DNA from: Streptomyces monashensis
Lineage (GTDB): Bacteria > Actinomycetota > Actinomycetes > Streptomycetales > Streptomycetaceae
Direction of reading: 5' to 3'
Assembly (NCBI RefSeq): GCF_001866665.1
Contig: NZ_MLYO01000051.1
Coordinates: 62,001-126,000 of the forward strand
DNA length: 64,000 nucleotides
The first letter of the stretch is position 1. Each line of letters begins with the position of its first letter. Positions 42,082 through 50,277 of this stretch are shown here, piece after piece. Under the pieces are notes generated by a model. It was not told the origin of the DNA and ran no database searches. It was given only the letters and a program-made list of their open reading frames with translations. The position numbers and the translations under genes are program-made.

Positions 42082-42957
42082 ATGGCTTCGCGAAACGATG
42101 TCGCGAAGAGCCCGATCACCGGTACGGCGACCGCAGGCGCAGCAGCGCGTGAGGATGCGCGCATCGAGATCTCCGGGCTCACCAAGCGATTCCTGACCCC
42201 GGCCGGTGAGGTGTTCACGGCACTGCAAGACGTGTCGTTCACCGTGGAGCCCGGCCAGTTCTGCGCGGTGGTCGGTCCCACCGGCTGCGGCAAGTCGACC
42301 ACCCTGGGCATGGTCTCCGGGCTCGACCGGCCCAGCGAGGGCTCGGTGAAGGTCGGCGGCCGCGAGGTGGACGGCATCACCGACGGCGTCAGCTTCATGT
42401 TCCAGGCGGACGCGCTGCTGCCGTGGAAGACGGTCCTCGGCAATGTGCTGATGGGCCCGGTCTTCCGTGGCGTGCCCAAGCAGCAGGCGCAGGCCTCGGC
42501 CCGGGACTGGCTGCGCCGGGTGGGGCTCGCCGGGTTCGAGGACCGCTATCCGCACCAGCTCTCCGGCGGTATGCGCAAGCGCGTCGCCATGGCGGCGGCC
42601 CTGATCAACGAGCCCAAGATCCTGATCATGGACGAGCCGTTCGGTGCCCTGGACGTGCAGACCAAGGCGATCATGTCGACCGAGCTGCTGACCCTGTGGG
42701 AGCAGATCCGGCCGACCGTCGTCTTCATCACCCATGACCTCGACGAGGCCGTGGCGCTCGCCGACCGGGTCGTCGTGATGACCTCCAGCCCCGGTTCGGT
42801 CAAGGCGGTCTTCGACATCGACCTGCCCCGCCCGCGCGGCTCCGTCCAGGAGATCCGCTTCCAGCCCCGGTTCATCGAACTGCAGCACCAGATCTGGGAC
42901 ACGCTGCGCGAAGAGGTGGAGCGCGCGTACGCCCGCACCGCAGGAGGTAAGGCATGA
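42082..42957 (+). CDS. ABC transporter ATP-binding protein, nitrate/sulfonate/taurine type
   Basis: 291 aa. Walker A GPTGCGKSTTLGMVSGL, Q-loop MFQADALLPWKT, signature LSGGMRKRVAMAAAL, Walker B ILIMDEPFGALD and switch FITHDLDEAVALADR are all present; these match the SsuB/TauB/NrtD family. ATG 42082 has AAGGAG at a slightly long spacing. First gene of a three-gene importer operon. The substrate cannot be told from the ATPase. Confidence 0.92.
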   Translation: MASRNDVAKSPITGTATAGAAAREDARIEISGLTKRFLTPAGEVFTALQDVSFTVEPGQFCAVVGPTGCGKSTTLGMVSGLDRPSEGSVKVGGREVDGITDGVSFMFQADALLPWKTVLGNVLMGPVFRGVPKQQAQASARDWLRRVGLAGFEDRYPHQLSGGMRKRVAMAAALINEPKILIMDEPFGALDVQTKAIMSTELLTLWEQIRPTVVFITHDLDEAVALADRVVVMTSSPGSVKAVFDIDLPRPRGSVQEIRFQPRFIELQHQIWDTLREEVERAYARTAGGKA

Positions 42958-43832
42958 GCACGACGTCCACCGTCTCCCCCGCTCCGGCCGGCAACGGCGC
43001 GCAGGCCTCGGTGGAGACCGACGCCAGACGCAAGGTCCGCAAGCGCGTCACGGCGATGTGGACGGGCCGCATCGTCCTCGGGATCCTCGTCGTCGGCGGC
43101 TGGCAGGCGTTCACCGCGCTGGGGATCGTCGACAAGTTCTTCTTCGGGCAGCCGACCGGCATCGTCACGCGGCTGATCGACCTCTTCCAGCACGGCACCG
43201 AGCAGGGGTCCTACTACGCGGACATCTGGACCACGCTCCAGGAGGCGCTCATCGGCTTCGCCATCGGGACCGTCACAGGGGTCGTCGTCGGCGTCGCCCT
43301 GGGCCAGAGCCGGTTCCTCTCCGACGTGCTCGGCCCCTACATCAAGATCGTGAACGCGATCCCGCGTATCGTCCTCGGCTCGATCTTCATGATCGCGTTC
43401 GGCATCGGCACGCTCCCGAAGGTCCTGCTCGCCGCGGTCCTGGTGTTCTTCATCGTCTTCTTCAACGCCTTCCAGGGCGTGCGCGAGGTGGACCGCAACA
43501 TCCTCGCCAACGCCAAGGTGCTCGGCGCCTCGGAGCTGCAGATCGTCCGGCACGTCACCGTGCCCTCGGCGCTCACCTGGATCATCGCCAGCCTGCACAG
43601 CGCCTTCGGCTTCGCCATCGTCGGCGCGCTGGTCGGCGAGGTGCTCGGCGCGCAGCACGGCCTCGGCCTGGTCATCAAGACCTCGATGGACAACTTCGAC
43701 CCCAACGGCGTGTTCGCGACCATGTTCGTCGTCGCCGTCATCGTGATGGGCGCCGAGTGGCTGATCGGCAAGCTCGAACACCGGCTGCTGGCCTGGCGCC
43801 CACCGTCCCCGTCCGAGGTCAACTCCCTCTGA
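42954..43832 (+). CDS. ABC transporter permease, SsuC/TauC type
   Basis: 292 aa with about six helices after a 35-residue cytosolic tail. The family block is VLGPYIKIVNAIPRIVLGSIFMIAFG and the EAA loop NAKVLGASELQIVRHVTVPSALTWIIASLHSAFGFAIVGALVGE (about positions 180-220). The start overlaps the ATPase stop (ATGA). The pore for nitrate, sulfonate, pyrimidine-type or aromatic-acid substrates, depending on the partner binding protein. Confidence 0.92.
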   Translation: MSTTSTVSPAPAGNGAQASVETDARRKVRKRVTAMWTGRIVLGILVVGGWQAFTALGIVDKFFFGQPTGIVTRLIDLFQHGTEQGSYYADIWTTLQEALIGFAIGTVTGVVVGVALGQSRFLSDVLGPYIKIVNAIPRIVLGSIFMIAFGIGTLPKVLLAAVLVFFIVFFNAFQGVREVDRNILANAKVLGASELQIVRHVTVPSALTWIIASLHSAFGFAIVGALVGEVLGAQHGLGLVIKTSMDNFDPNGVFATMFVVAVIVMGAEWLIGKLEHRLLAWRPPSPSEVNSL

Positions 43833-43884
43833 TTCCCTCCCCGTTCCCCCCTCTTCCGTCCCCTCCCGAAGGAAAGTGGCCGCC

Positions 43885-44961
43885 ATGTCCAGACGACCCG
43901 TCGCCGTCGCCGCGTCTCTCCTCACCGTCCTCGCCCTCGGTGCCACCAGTGCCTGTTCCGGCGGCTCCAGCAGCGCGAGCGGCCTGCCGACCGTCAAGCT
44001 CATGGTCGGCGGCATCGACAAGCAGATCTACCTGCCCTACGAGCTGGCCGACAAGCTCGGCTTCTACAAGAAGTACGGCGTCGACGTCTCGCTGAGCACC
44101 GAGCACCAGGGCGGTGTCGGCGCCGAGGACGCCATGGCCTCCGGGCAGGTGGACATGGCGGGCGCCTGGTACGTCCACACCATCGACTTCCAGGTGAAGG
44201 GCAAGGCGGTGGAGGGCATCGTCCAGCTGTCCGGCGCCCCGGGCGAACGGGAGATGTGCACCCCGAACAGCGGCGTCCACTCCGGCGCGGACTTCAAGGG
44301 GAAGACGCTCGGCGTCACCGACATCGGGTCGGGCACCGACACGCTCACCCAGTTCATGGGCGCGCAGAAGGGCGTCAAGGCCAACCAGTTCAGCCGGATC
44401 GGTGTCTCCGAGGGCGGCACCGCCGTCGCCGCGCTGCAGAACGGCAAGACCGCCTGCGTGATGACGACGCAGCCGACGGTCGCCGCGATCGAGAAGAAGG
44501 GCATCGGCACCCCGACGATCGACCTGGCCAGCACCGCGGGCGCCAAGGCGGCGCTCGGCGGCACCTGGCCTGCCGCGACCGTCCTCGCCCAGACCAGCTG
44601 GGTCAACTCCCACAAGGACACGGCGCAGAAGGTCGTGGACGCGCTCGTCGCCACCATGCACTGGATCAGCACGCACAGCGCGGCCGACATCGCCGACAAG
44701 CTGCCGTCGTCGTACGTGTCGAACCCGCTGATCACCAAGGCCGACTACATCACGGCCCTGACCGCGGACAAGGGCCAGTTCCTCCCGGACGGCATCATGC
44801 CGGCCGGCGGTCCGAAGACCGTTCTGGCGACCGAGGAACTCGTGGGCCACGCCACGTCGTCGGTGGATCTGTCCAAGACGTTCACCAATGAGTTCGCCCT
44901 CCAGGCCGACAAGACGGAGGGCATCACCACGACCTCGACCCCGGCCGGGGCGAACGGCTGA
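43885..44961 (+). CDS. ABC transporter substrate-binding lipoprotein (NMT1/SsuA-like)
   Basis: 358 aa. The signal peptide ends in the lipobox LGATSAC, Cys near residue 24. The mature part has the NMT1/THI5-like fold features KLMVGGIDKQIYLPYELADKLGFYKKYGVDVSL and MASGQVDMAGAWYVH. ATG 43885 is preferred over GTG 43876 on ribosome-binding-site spacing. The ligand is unknown; the linked DcuS-type sensor suggests an organic acid. A strong terminator follows the stop at 44980-45015. Confidence 0.9.
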   Translation: MSRRPVAVAASLLTVLALGATSACSGGSSSASGLPTVKLMVGGIDKQIYLPYELADKLGFYKKYGVDVSLSTEHQGGVGAEDAMASGQVDMAGAWYVHTIDFQVKGKAVEGIVQLSGAPGEREMCTPNSGVHSGADFKGKTLGVTDIGSGTDTLTQFMGAQKGVKANQFSRIGVSEGGTAVAALQNGKTACVMTTQPTVAAIEKKGIGTPTIDLASTAGAKAALGGTWPAATVLAQTSWVNSHKDTAQKVVDALVATMHWISTHSAADIADKLPSSYVSNPLITKADYITALTADKGQFLPDGIMPAGGPKTVLATEELVGHATSSVDLSKTFTNEFALQADKTEGITTTSTPAGANG

Positions 44962-44979
44962 CTTCTCGACGAACACCGG

Positions 44980-45015
44980 GGCTTCTGGTGGCTGAGCACC
45001 CAGCCACCAGAAGCC
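44980..45015 (+). terminator. Terminator of the ABC importer operon
   Basis: A perfect 15-bp inverted repeat (arms 44980-44994 and 45001-45015, 6-nt loop) followed by ATTTC, 18 bp after the binding-protein stop codon. Confidence 0.88.
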
Positions 45016-45170
45016 ATTTCACGCGCCGGGGCGCCGCCCCGTGACCGATTACAAAAAGAGCGCTTGCAAAACTCTTACCTCCCCCAGAGTCGGCCAGCCG
45101 AATTGTCGGGACCGGCCGGCGTGCAATCAGGTTCGGGATATCGAACACTGAAAACAGCGTCGCCGGGCTG

Positions 45171-45199
45171 TTGACAGCTCGGCATTCCGCGCTCAGGAT
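45171..45199 (+). promoter_or_regulatory. Candidate vegetative promoter of the orphan response regulator
   Basis: TTGACA (45171-45176), 17-bp spacer, CAGGAT (45194-45199), about 55 bp upstream of the regulator ATG. The hexamers match the main streptomycete sigma factor pattern well. Confidence 0.5.
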
Positions 45200-45253
45200 C
45201 ATGCACACGGCATCGCTGTTGACCATGATGCCGACTGCGCACGGGGGATGTAC

Positions 45254-45958
45254 ATGAGGATAATGCTTGTCGAAGACGACTTGCGAGTATTGAGGATACA
45301 ATCAGAGCTTCTCAACAGGCATGGGTTCCAAACCTCATTGGCAAGGAACTACGATGAAGCGATGATCGCCATGTCGAGCAATCCAGACTTGGCTATAGTC
45401 GACGACGGGTTGCCTGGCAGAGGCGGCCTTGAACTCTGCTCAAGGATCCGACGCACAACGAAAATACCCGTGATCGTCGTCAGCAGTCAGACTGATCCCG
45501 AATCCAGATTGCGGGGTTTCCGCGCCGGCGCCGACGATTACGTATGCAAGCCGTATTTCATTCCGGAGCTCCTGGCCCGCATCAACGCCATTCTGGAGCG
45601 AACCCGAGTCACTTTTGACCCGGAGCCACAGGTAGAGGCTTACGATGAGCTAAGGGTCGGAGCCCTCGTGCTCGATGGCTCCAGAAGGACTCTCTCAGTC
45701 AACGGCGTAGACACCCATGTGAAGCCGAGAGAATTCGACCTGCTGTGGTACTTGGCCTCTCATGCCGACGTGGTGGTTCGCCGTGAAGTGCTGGCCCGCC
45801 ATCTCTGGCGGGCGGACATATCGGAAGTCAGCCGGAGCCTCGAAGTTCATATCGCGATCCTTCGAGGGAAGATCAGGAGATCTGGGGTTGAGATCAGAAC
45901 ACTGCGAGGAGTAGGTTACAGAATTGTCGAGACTGGCGAAAATCCGAAACTAGCCTAG
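45254..45958 (+). CDS. Orphan OmpR/PhoB-family response regulator
   Basis: 234 aa. The receiver has the acidic pair in LVEDDLRVL, phospho-Asp in IVDDGLPGRGG and Lys in YVCKPYF. The winged helix has VKPREFDLLWYLASHADVVVRREVL and VEIRTLRGVGYRIV. No kinase gene is beside it. Codon use is unlike its neighbours: AGG, AGA, ATA, TTG, CTA and AAA are frequent, which suggests transfer from a lower-GC source. ATG 45254 has GGGGG at good distance; ATG 45248 is too close. It is convergent with, and overlaps by 9 bp, the next gene. Confidence 0.92.
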   Translation: MRIMLVEDDLRVLRIQSELLNRHGFQTSLARNYDEAMIAMSSNPDLAIVDDGLPGRGGLELCSRIRRTTKIPVIVVSSQTDPESRLRGFRAGADDYVCKPYFIPELLARINAILERTRVTFDPEPQVEAYDELRVGALVLDGSRRTLSVNGVDTHVKPREFDLLWYLASHADVVVRREVLARHLWRADISEVSRSLEVHIAILRGKIRRSGVEIRTLRGVGYRIVETGENPKLA

Positions 45959-46603
45959 CTCGGCTATCGGTGCGCCCGACGCGTTCTTCGCGACGACGTG
46001 ACGTATATCGTTCCACCCTACGCGTCCCGAGTCAGTAGGAAGCCACAGTGAGTAAGCCCCGACCAACCCCGGATTGGGCGCCGGGAGTGGAACCACATGG
46101 CTTTTGATCGTCCGGCCCGAGGTCATGGTCACGTCGACGGTGCTCGCAGAGCCCTGGACAAAGCCAATGGCCAGCATGTCCATCGAGCTTCCCCGGAACA
46201 GCTGAGCCACAAAATGCGGCTTCGTCCAGAGCTTGGGCGTTCCGGGCCGATTCCAGCCGACCTGCGCCGGGCCACACGCAACTTGGTGCGGATGGTCCGG
46301 TGCGGATACTTCTCCAACGCCGTAGCACTCTGTCCCGCCGGTCACCCATGCGAGGGGTGACCAGTTGCTCGGCCTCGTGTTTTCACTGGCCGCAGCGAGA
46401 ACCGCGAATCTGCCCATTGGCAACGGAACAAGAGTAGCCCTGGGGTTCAGTTTTCCTGCTGGTTTCGTAATAGGTTCGGCGCTATTGGCACTACTGCTGT
46501 GCGTCATCAGCGCAGAGATTGCAAGTCCTGCAATCACGAGTACGGAGACTGTCACACCGAGCACCTTGAACAGCCGGTCACGACCGTGCTTGCGAATGGT
46601 CAT
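45950..46603 (-). CDS. Membrane-anchored extracytoplasmic protein (hypothetical)
   Basis: 217 aa from ATG 46603; the frame extends to GTG 46651, but that start lies inside a hairpin that looks like the terminator of the upstream gene. A basic N-terminus (IRKHGRDR) leads to one membrane helix (VLGVTVSVLVIAGLAISALM) and an external domain with two Cys (TECYGVG, QVACGPAQ) and VTMTSGRTIKSHVVPLP. No family is recognised. Rarer codons mark it as part of the same island as the regulator. It could be a surface sensor or effector. Confidence 0.7.
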   Translation of the reverse strand: MTIRKHGRDRLFKVLGVTVSVLVIAGLAISALMTHSSSANSAEPITKPAGKLNPRATLVPLPMGRFAVLAAASENTRPSNWSPLAWVTGGTECYGVGEVSAPDHPHQVACGPAQVGWNRPGTPKLWTKPHFVAQLFRGSSMDMLAIGFVQGSASTVDVTMTSGRTIKSHVVPLPAPNPGLVGAYSLWLPTDSGRVGWNDIRHVVAKNASGAPIAELG

Positions 46604-46648
46604 CGTGCTCTCGCTTTGCCGCTGCTTCGAAGCTGTTGATTGAGATGC

Positions 46649-46692
46649 CACCCGCTTCCCCGAGGAGAATTGTCACCAAGGGGAAGCGGGTG
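46649..46692 (-). terminator. Terminator hairpin after the small secreted protein gene
   Basis: Perfect 13-bp arms CACCCGCTTCCCC (46649-46661) and GGGGAAGCGGGTG (46680-46692), 18-nt loop, 42 bp after the stop of the secreted protein gene on the minus strand. It also covers a possible upstream GTG of the next gene. Confidence 0.65.
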
Positions 46693-46733
46693 ACGGTTTG
46701 AATTCAGACGTCGCTACGAAAGCGACCTGTCAC

Positions 46734-47147
46734 CTAGAAGTACAGGTAAACCCCAGGAGTCGGGTTGTTGTTGCTGTCACGCTGGGACCCGATGACCTCA
46801 ACGATGCTGTTGTACTCGTAGGTCTGCTTGATGATCTGCGACTGCGGGCCGTTCTGAGTCGGCGTCGAGCCCGCGTGGTCGGCCTGCTCGGTGTTGAAGT
46901 TGTCGTAGTACACGACCTCGACAGCCGCGCTCCACTTGTCACATCCCACGCCGCCGAAGGCCGTGGCGACGAAGGGGCGGGGAGAGCTGGAGATGTTGCC
47001 GCCAGTCACGTGGTTGTCGCAGTTGCCGCTGGACGACGAACCACCCTGCGTCGCGTAGATGGGCCCCGCGAACGCAGGTCCGGCCATGAGCGCCGTGGCA
47101 GCTCCTGCCGCACCGACCAGAATCGCCGCCTTCTTGAACATGTTCAC
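46734..47147 (-). CDS. Small secreted protein (hypothetical)
   Basis: 137 aa from GTG 47147 (GGGGAG upstream); ATG 47141 is possible. A signal peptide with basic KK, a hydrophobic core and an AGPAFA cleavage site near residue 28 is clear. The mature part, about 110 aa, is rich in Asn, Ser, Gly and Thr with two Cys (NCDNHV and GCDKW) that could form one disulfide. No family recognised. A palindrome and an 11-bp-period direct repeat lie upstream, in a form typical of OmpR-family regulator sites, so the nearby orphan regulator may control it. Confidence 0.75.
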   Translation of the reverse strand: MNMFKKAAILVGAAGAATALMAGPAFAGPIYATQGGSSSSGNCDNHVTGGNISSSPRPFVATAFGGVGCDKWSAAVEVVYYDNFNTEQADHAGSTPTQNGPQSQIIKQTYEYNSIVEVIGSQRDSNNNPTPGVYLYF

Positions 47148-47226
47148 TACTTTGCTCCCCGTGGTATCGGATGGGTACTCAAATCCGGTAGTCCATGGCT
47201 TACCGGGTCGAGAGCACAATGATCCT

Positions 47227-47270
47227 TTGAAGCTTCAACAGCGAACAAGATTGTTGAGGTTACGTTAAGG
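47227..47270. promoter_or_regulatory. Cluster of candidate regulator sites upstream of the secreted protein
   Basis: TTGAAGCTTCAA at 47227-47238 is a perfect 12-bp palindrome. AACAAGATTGTT at 47244-47255 is a second dyad. GTTGAGG (47253-47259) and GTTAAGG (47264-47270) form a direct repeat with 11-bp period, like the GTTCACC-N4 repeats bound by PhoP-type regulators. All lie 80-125 bp upstream of the minus-strand gene start. Confidence 0.45.
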
Positions 47271-47402
47271 TCTTAGCCTGTCCTATTGGTCCGAAACGGT
47301 AGGTGTTCCGGCTCGTTGGGTGTTGTGCGAGCGAACTGCCGGGCATTGCCGGGCACGAAGGCGCGGCGCGTTCACCGATTCGAATGTTCATCGAATCGAC
47401 TT

Positions 47403-48380
47403 TCATCGAATCTTCCCGGGCAAGGGAAATATGTCCTCAAGTGGAATCCACGCCTCCACAGGCAGTCGCAGCCATCCCTCCCGCTCCGCCGGCTCCGCCG
47501 CCGCCCGCCGCAGCGCGTCCAGCCCCGGATGGACCAGGCCCCTGCGCCACACCAGCGAGACCGGCGACAGCGGAACGGGGTCGACGAGCGGGCGGCGGAC
47601 CGTGCGGGGCAGGGCCGGGAAGTCCACCACGGCCAGCACCGGATACCGGGTCTTGCCCATGATCCGCTCGAACTCCTCGTCCCCGACGGCCAGCGGCAGC
47701 GGCGGGGCGAGCCGGATGCCGTACCCCTCGAACAGGCGGGACGCCAGGTCGGTCCACTCCAGGGTGCGCGGATTGCCGGCACCGGCGTACACCGTCTCCC
47801 CGGCCAGCGACGCCACCGGCACCTCGGGCAGCGCGGCCAGCCGGTGCGCCTCGGGCAGGATCACGGCCATCGGCTCGTAGCGCACCGGCTGCCGCTCCAG
47901 CCCCGACCGCAGCGCCGGGTCCAGCCCGGCGAACCGGCCGAAGGAGACGTCCAGCCGGCCCGACAGGATCTGCTCGGCGGCTCCGGTCAGACCGCTCTCG
48001 TAGCGAGCCATCAGCTCGCAGTCGGGGGCGAGTTCACGGGCCCGGTGCAGCACCCGGCGACCGGTGACGAGGCCCGGCGAGTTGAGGTCCACCAGCAGCG
48101 GGCGGGCCCGCCCGAAGGACGTGCGGGCCGCCAGCAGCTCGTCCTGCGCCGCCAGGACCCGGCGGGCGTACGGCAGCAGGCGCTCACCGTCGGCCGTCAG
48201 CGTCACCTGCCGCGTGCTCCGCAGGAACAGCTCGGCGCCCAACTCCCGCTCCAGCCGCCGCACATCACGGCTGAGCGCCTGCTGGGCGACGTACAGCCGG
48301 GCGGCGGCCCGGGTGAAGTGCAGTTCCTCGGCGACGGCGACGAAGGCGCGCAGCAGTCTCGGGTCCAGGTCGGCGGGCAT
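47403..48380 (-). CDS. LysR-family transcriptional regulator
   Basis: 325 aa. The N-terminal helix-turn-helix reads LLRAFVAVAEELHFTRAAARLYVAQQALSRDVRRLE (residues 8-43), followed by LTADGERLLPYARRVL and an effector domain. It is divergent from the MFS gene with an 84-bp gap, a classic LysR arrangement, so the exporter is its probable target. It may also sense something relevant to the P450/RiPP genes beyond the exporter; that is speculation. Confidence 0.92.
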   Translation of the reverse strand: MPADLDPRLLRAFVAVAEELHFTRAAARLYVAQQALSRDVRRLERELGAELFLRSTRQVTLTADGERLLPYARRVLAAQDELLAARTSFGRARPLLVDLNSPGLVTGRRVLHRARELAPDCELMARYESGLTGAAEQILSGRLDVSFGRFAGLDPALRSGLERQPVRYEPMAVILPEAHRLAALPEVPVASLAGETVYAGAGNPRTLEWTDLASRLFEGYGIRLAPPLPLAVGDEEFERIMGKTRYPVLAVVDFPALPRTVRRPLVDPVPLSPVSLVWRRGLVHPGLDALRRAAAEPAEREGWLRLPVEAWIPLEDIFPLPGKIR

Positions 48381-48464
48381 GAGCGCGAACTTACAACACG
48401 GGTGCGTGAATGGGCGCCGAGCAGGTGTTGGACCCCTTGATCCACCCTGGGCGAGGGTGAATCC

Positions 48465-49691
48465 ATGCCCTCCGTCATATCGACTCCGGCGCGCCGGAGC
48501 GCCTACCTCCGGCTCTTCTCCCTGCGCGGCACGCGTGCGTTCACCACCGGCAATCTGCTCGCCCGGCTGCCGATGGGCATGTTCAGCGTGAGCGCTGTCG
48601 TGATGATCGCCGGGTCCCGGGGTTCGTACGCCCTCGCCGGTGCCGTCACCGCGACCGGACTCGTGGCGACAGCGCTCGCCGGACCCGGGATCGCCCGGCT
48701 GATCGACCGGCACGGGCAGGCCCGGATCGCCGTGCCCGCCACGCTCCTCTCCGTGCTCGGCAGCCTCGCGCTGCTGCTGTGCGTGCGTTTCGGCGCTCCC
48801 GACTGGACCCTGTTCGCCGCCTACGCCGCGACCGCGGCCACCCCCAACATCGGCGGCCTCTCCCGCGCCCGCTGGGCCCATCTGCTGCGCGACGACCCCG
48901 GCGCGCTGCACACCGCGAACGCCTTCGAGCAGGCCGCCGACGAGCTGTGCTTCATGCTCGGCCCGGTGCTCGCGTCCTTCCTGACCGGCACGTTCTTCCC
49001 GGAGGCGGGCACGCTCACCGGAGCGGTGCTGCTGCTCGCCGGCATGCTGCTGTTCACCGCGCAGCGCGCCACCGAGCCGCCGGTCGGCGCGCGTTCGAGG
49101 GCGCCGTCGCCGCTGCGCAGCCCCGGCATCCGGCCGCTGCTGGCCTGCTTCGTCGCGACCGGCATGGTGTTCGGCTCGATGGAGGTCGGCACGATCGCCT
49201 TCGCCGACGCGCACGGCCACCGCGCGGTGGCCGGTGCCGTCCTCGCGCTCCAGGCGGCGGGCTCGTGCGCGGCGGGCCTGGTGTTCGGGGCGCGCAGGCC
49301 GGCGGGGGTGCGGCTCGGCCACTGCCTGGCCGCCATGGCCGTCCTGATGGCCCTGCCGTGGGCGGCGGCCGGGGCCGCCGGTTCGCTGCCGGCGCTCGCG
49401 GGCGCGCTGCTGGTCGCGGGCATGGCGACCGCGCCGACGATGGTGACGGCGATGACCCTGGTGCAGCGGCGCACCCCGGCCGACCGGCTGAACGAGGGCA
49501 TGAGCCTGGTGGTGACCGGGCTGCTCACCGGCATCGCCTGCGGCTCGGCGGCCGGCGGCTGGACGGCCCAGCACCTCTCCCCCGGCACCGCCCTCGCCGT
49601 CCCGGCCGCCGCGGCCGCGCTCGCGCTGCTCGTCCACACGGCATCGACGGGCGTCCGCCGGAACGTCAGCGCAGACGGACCGGAAGGCTGA
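48465..49691 (+). CDS. MFS transporter
   Basis: 408 aa with about 12 helices. LIDRHGQARIAVPATLLSVLG is a motif A-like loop and PPVGARSRAPSPLRSPGIRP is the central cytosolic loop. The family is the streptomycete MFS group commonly near LysR genes. Its last 26 bp overlap the end of the P450 remnant on the other strand. It could export the product of the adjacent peptide cluster, but the LysR pairing argues for an independent function. Confidence 0.88.
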   Translation: MPSVISTPARRSAYLRLFSLRGTRAFTTGNLLARLPMGMFSVSAVVMIAGSRGSYALAGAVTATGLVATALAGPGIARLIDRHGQARIAVPATLLSVLGSLALLLCVRFGAPDWTLFAAYAATAATPNIGGLSRARWAHLLRDDPGALHTANAFEQAADELCFMLGPVLASFLTGTFFPEAGTLTGAVLLLAGMLLFTAQRATEPPVGARSRAPSPLRSPGIRPLLACFVATGMVFGSMEVGTIAFADAHGHRAVAGAVLALQAAGSCAAGLVFGARRPAGVRLGHCLAAMAVLMALPWAAAGAAGSLPALAGALLVAGMATAPTMVTAMTLVQRRTPADRLNEGMSLVVTGLLTGIACGSAAGGWTAQHLSPGTALAVPAAAAALALLVHTASTGVRRNVSADGPEG

Positions 49692-50277
49692 GCAGGCCGC
49701 GGTGCCGAGGGTTGTCCTGCCACTCGGGGGAACGCTCGCGACCGGCGAGACGCAGGCCGGGGAAGCGCCGCAGTACGTGGGTGAACGCGATCTCGGCCTG
49801 CAGGCGGGCCAGCGGTGCGCCCAGGCAGTGGTGGATGCCGTGGCCGAACGCCAGGTGCCGGGAGGCGTCGCGGGTGACGTCGAAGCGGTCGGGGTCCGCG
49901 AAGACCGCCGGGTCCCGGTTGGCGGCCGCCAACGCGATCTGCACGAACTCCCCGGCCGGGATCGTGGTACCGGCGATCGTCACCGGCCCGGCCTCGATCC
50001 CGACCCCAGCCCCGGCCCCAGCCACCAGCCCGGCCTCGATCCCGACCCCGGACACGGCCCCGGTCACGGCCCCAGCCACCAGCTCGGCCTCGGTCACGGT
50101 CCCGGCACCGGCCACCGGCCCGGCCCCGGCCGCCAGTTCGGCCTCGATCCCGACCCCGGACACGGCCCCGGTCACGGCCCCAGCCACCAGCTCGGCCTCG
50201 GTCACGGTCCCGGCACCGGCCACCGGCCCGGCCCCGGCCGCCAGTTCGGCCTCGTGTGCCGGATCAGGCAGCGGCAC
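49666..50277 (-). pseudogene. Cytochrome P450 C-terminal remnant fused to a tandem-repeat region
   Basis: An open frame of 203 codons. Residues about 98-203 are the end of a normal bacterial P450: TIPAGEFVQIALAAANRDPA, DPDRFDVTRDASRHL, then the haem loop FGHGIHHCLG with Cys151 and the L-helix. Residues 9-97 are Ala/Gly/Val/Glu low complexity coded by a 108-bp repeat. The N-terminal three quarters of a P450, including the ExxR helix, are missing, so it cannot be an active oxygenase. Its ATG overlaps the end of the complete P450 gene by 14 bp, so it could still be translated. Confidence 0.8.
50053..50252. repeat. 108-bp tandem repeat inside the P450 remnant
   Basis: Copy one covers 50053-50160; copy two starts at 50161 and stays identical to about 50252. 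The unit is 36 codons. A diverged shorter piece of the unit precedes it at 49990-50052. The near-identity of the copies points to a recent duplication. Confidence 0.9.

Noticed and set aside
45230..45253. ATG at 45248 as the start of the orphan regulator
   Set aside because: The GGGGG stretch would be directly against it; the ATG at 45254 has proper spacing and the usual MRIMLVEDD start.
50053..50252. The two-copy 108-bp repeat as a CRISPR array or attachment site
   Set aside because: Repeats are long, directly adjacent with no spacers, inside a coding frame; it is a simple tandem duplication.
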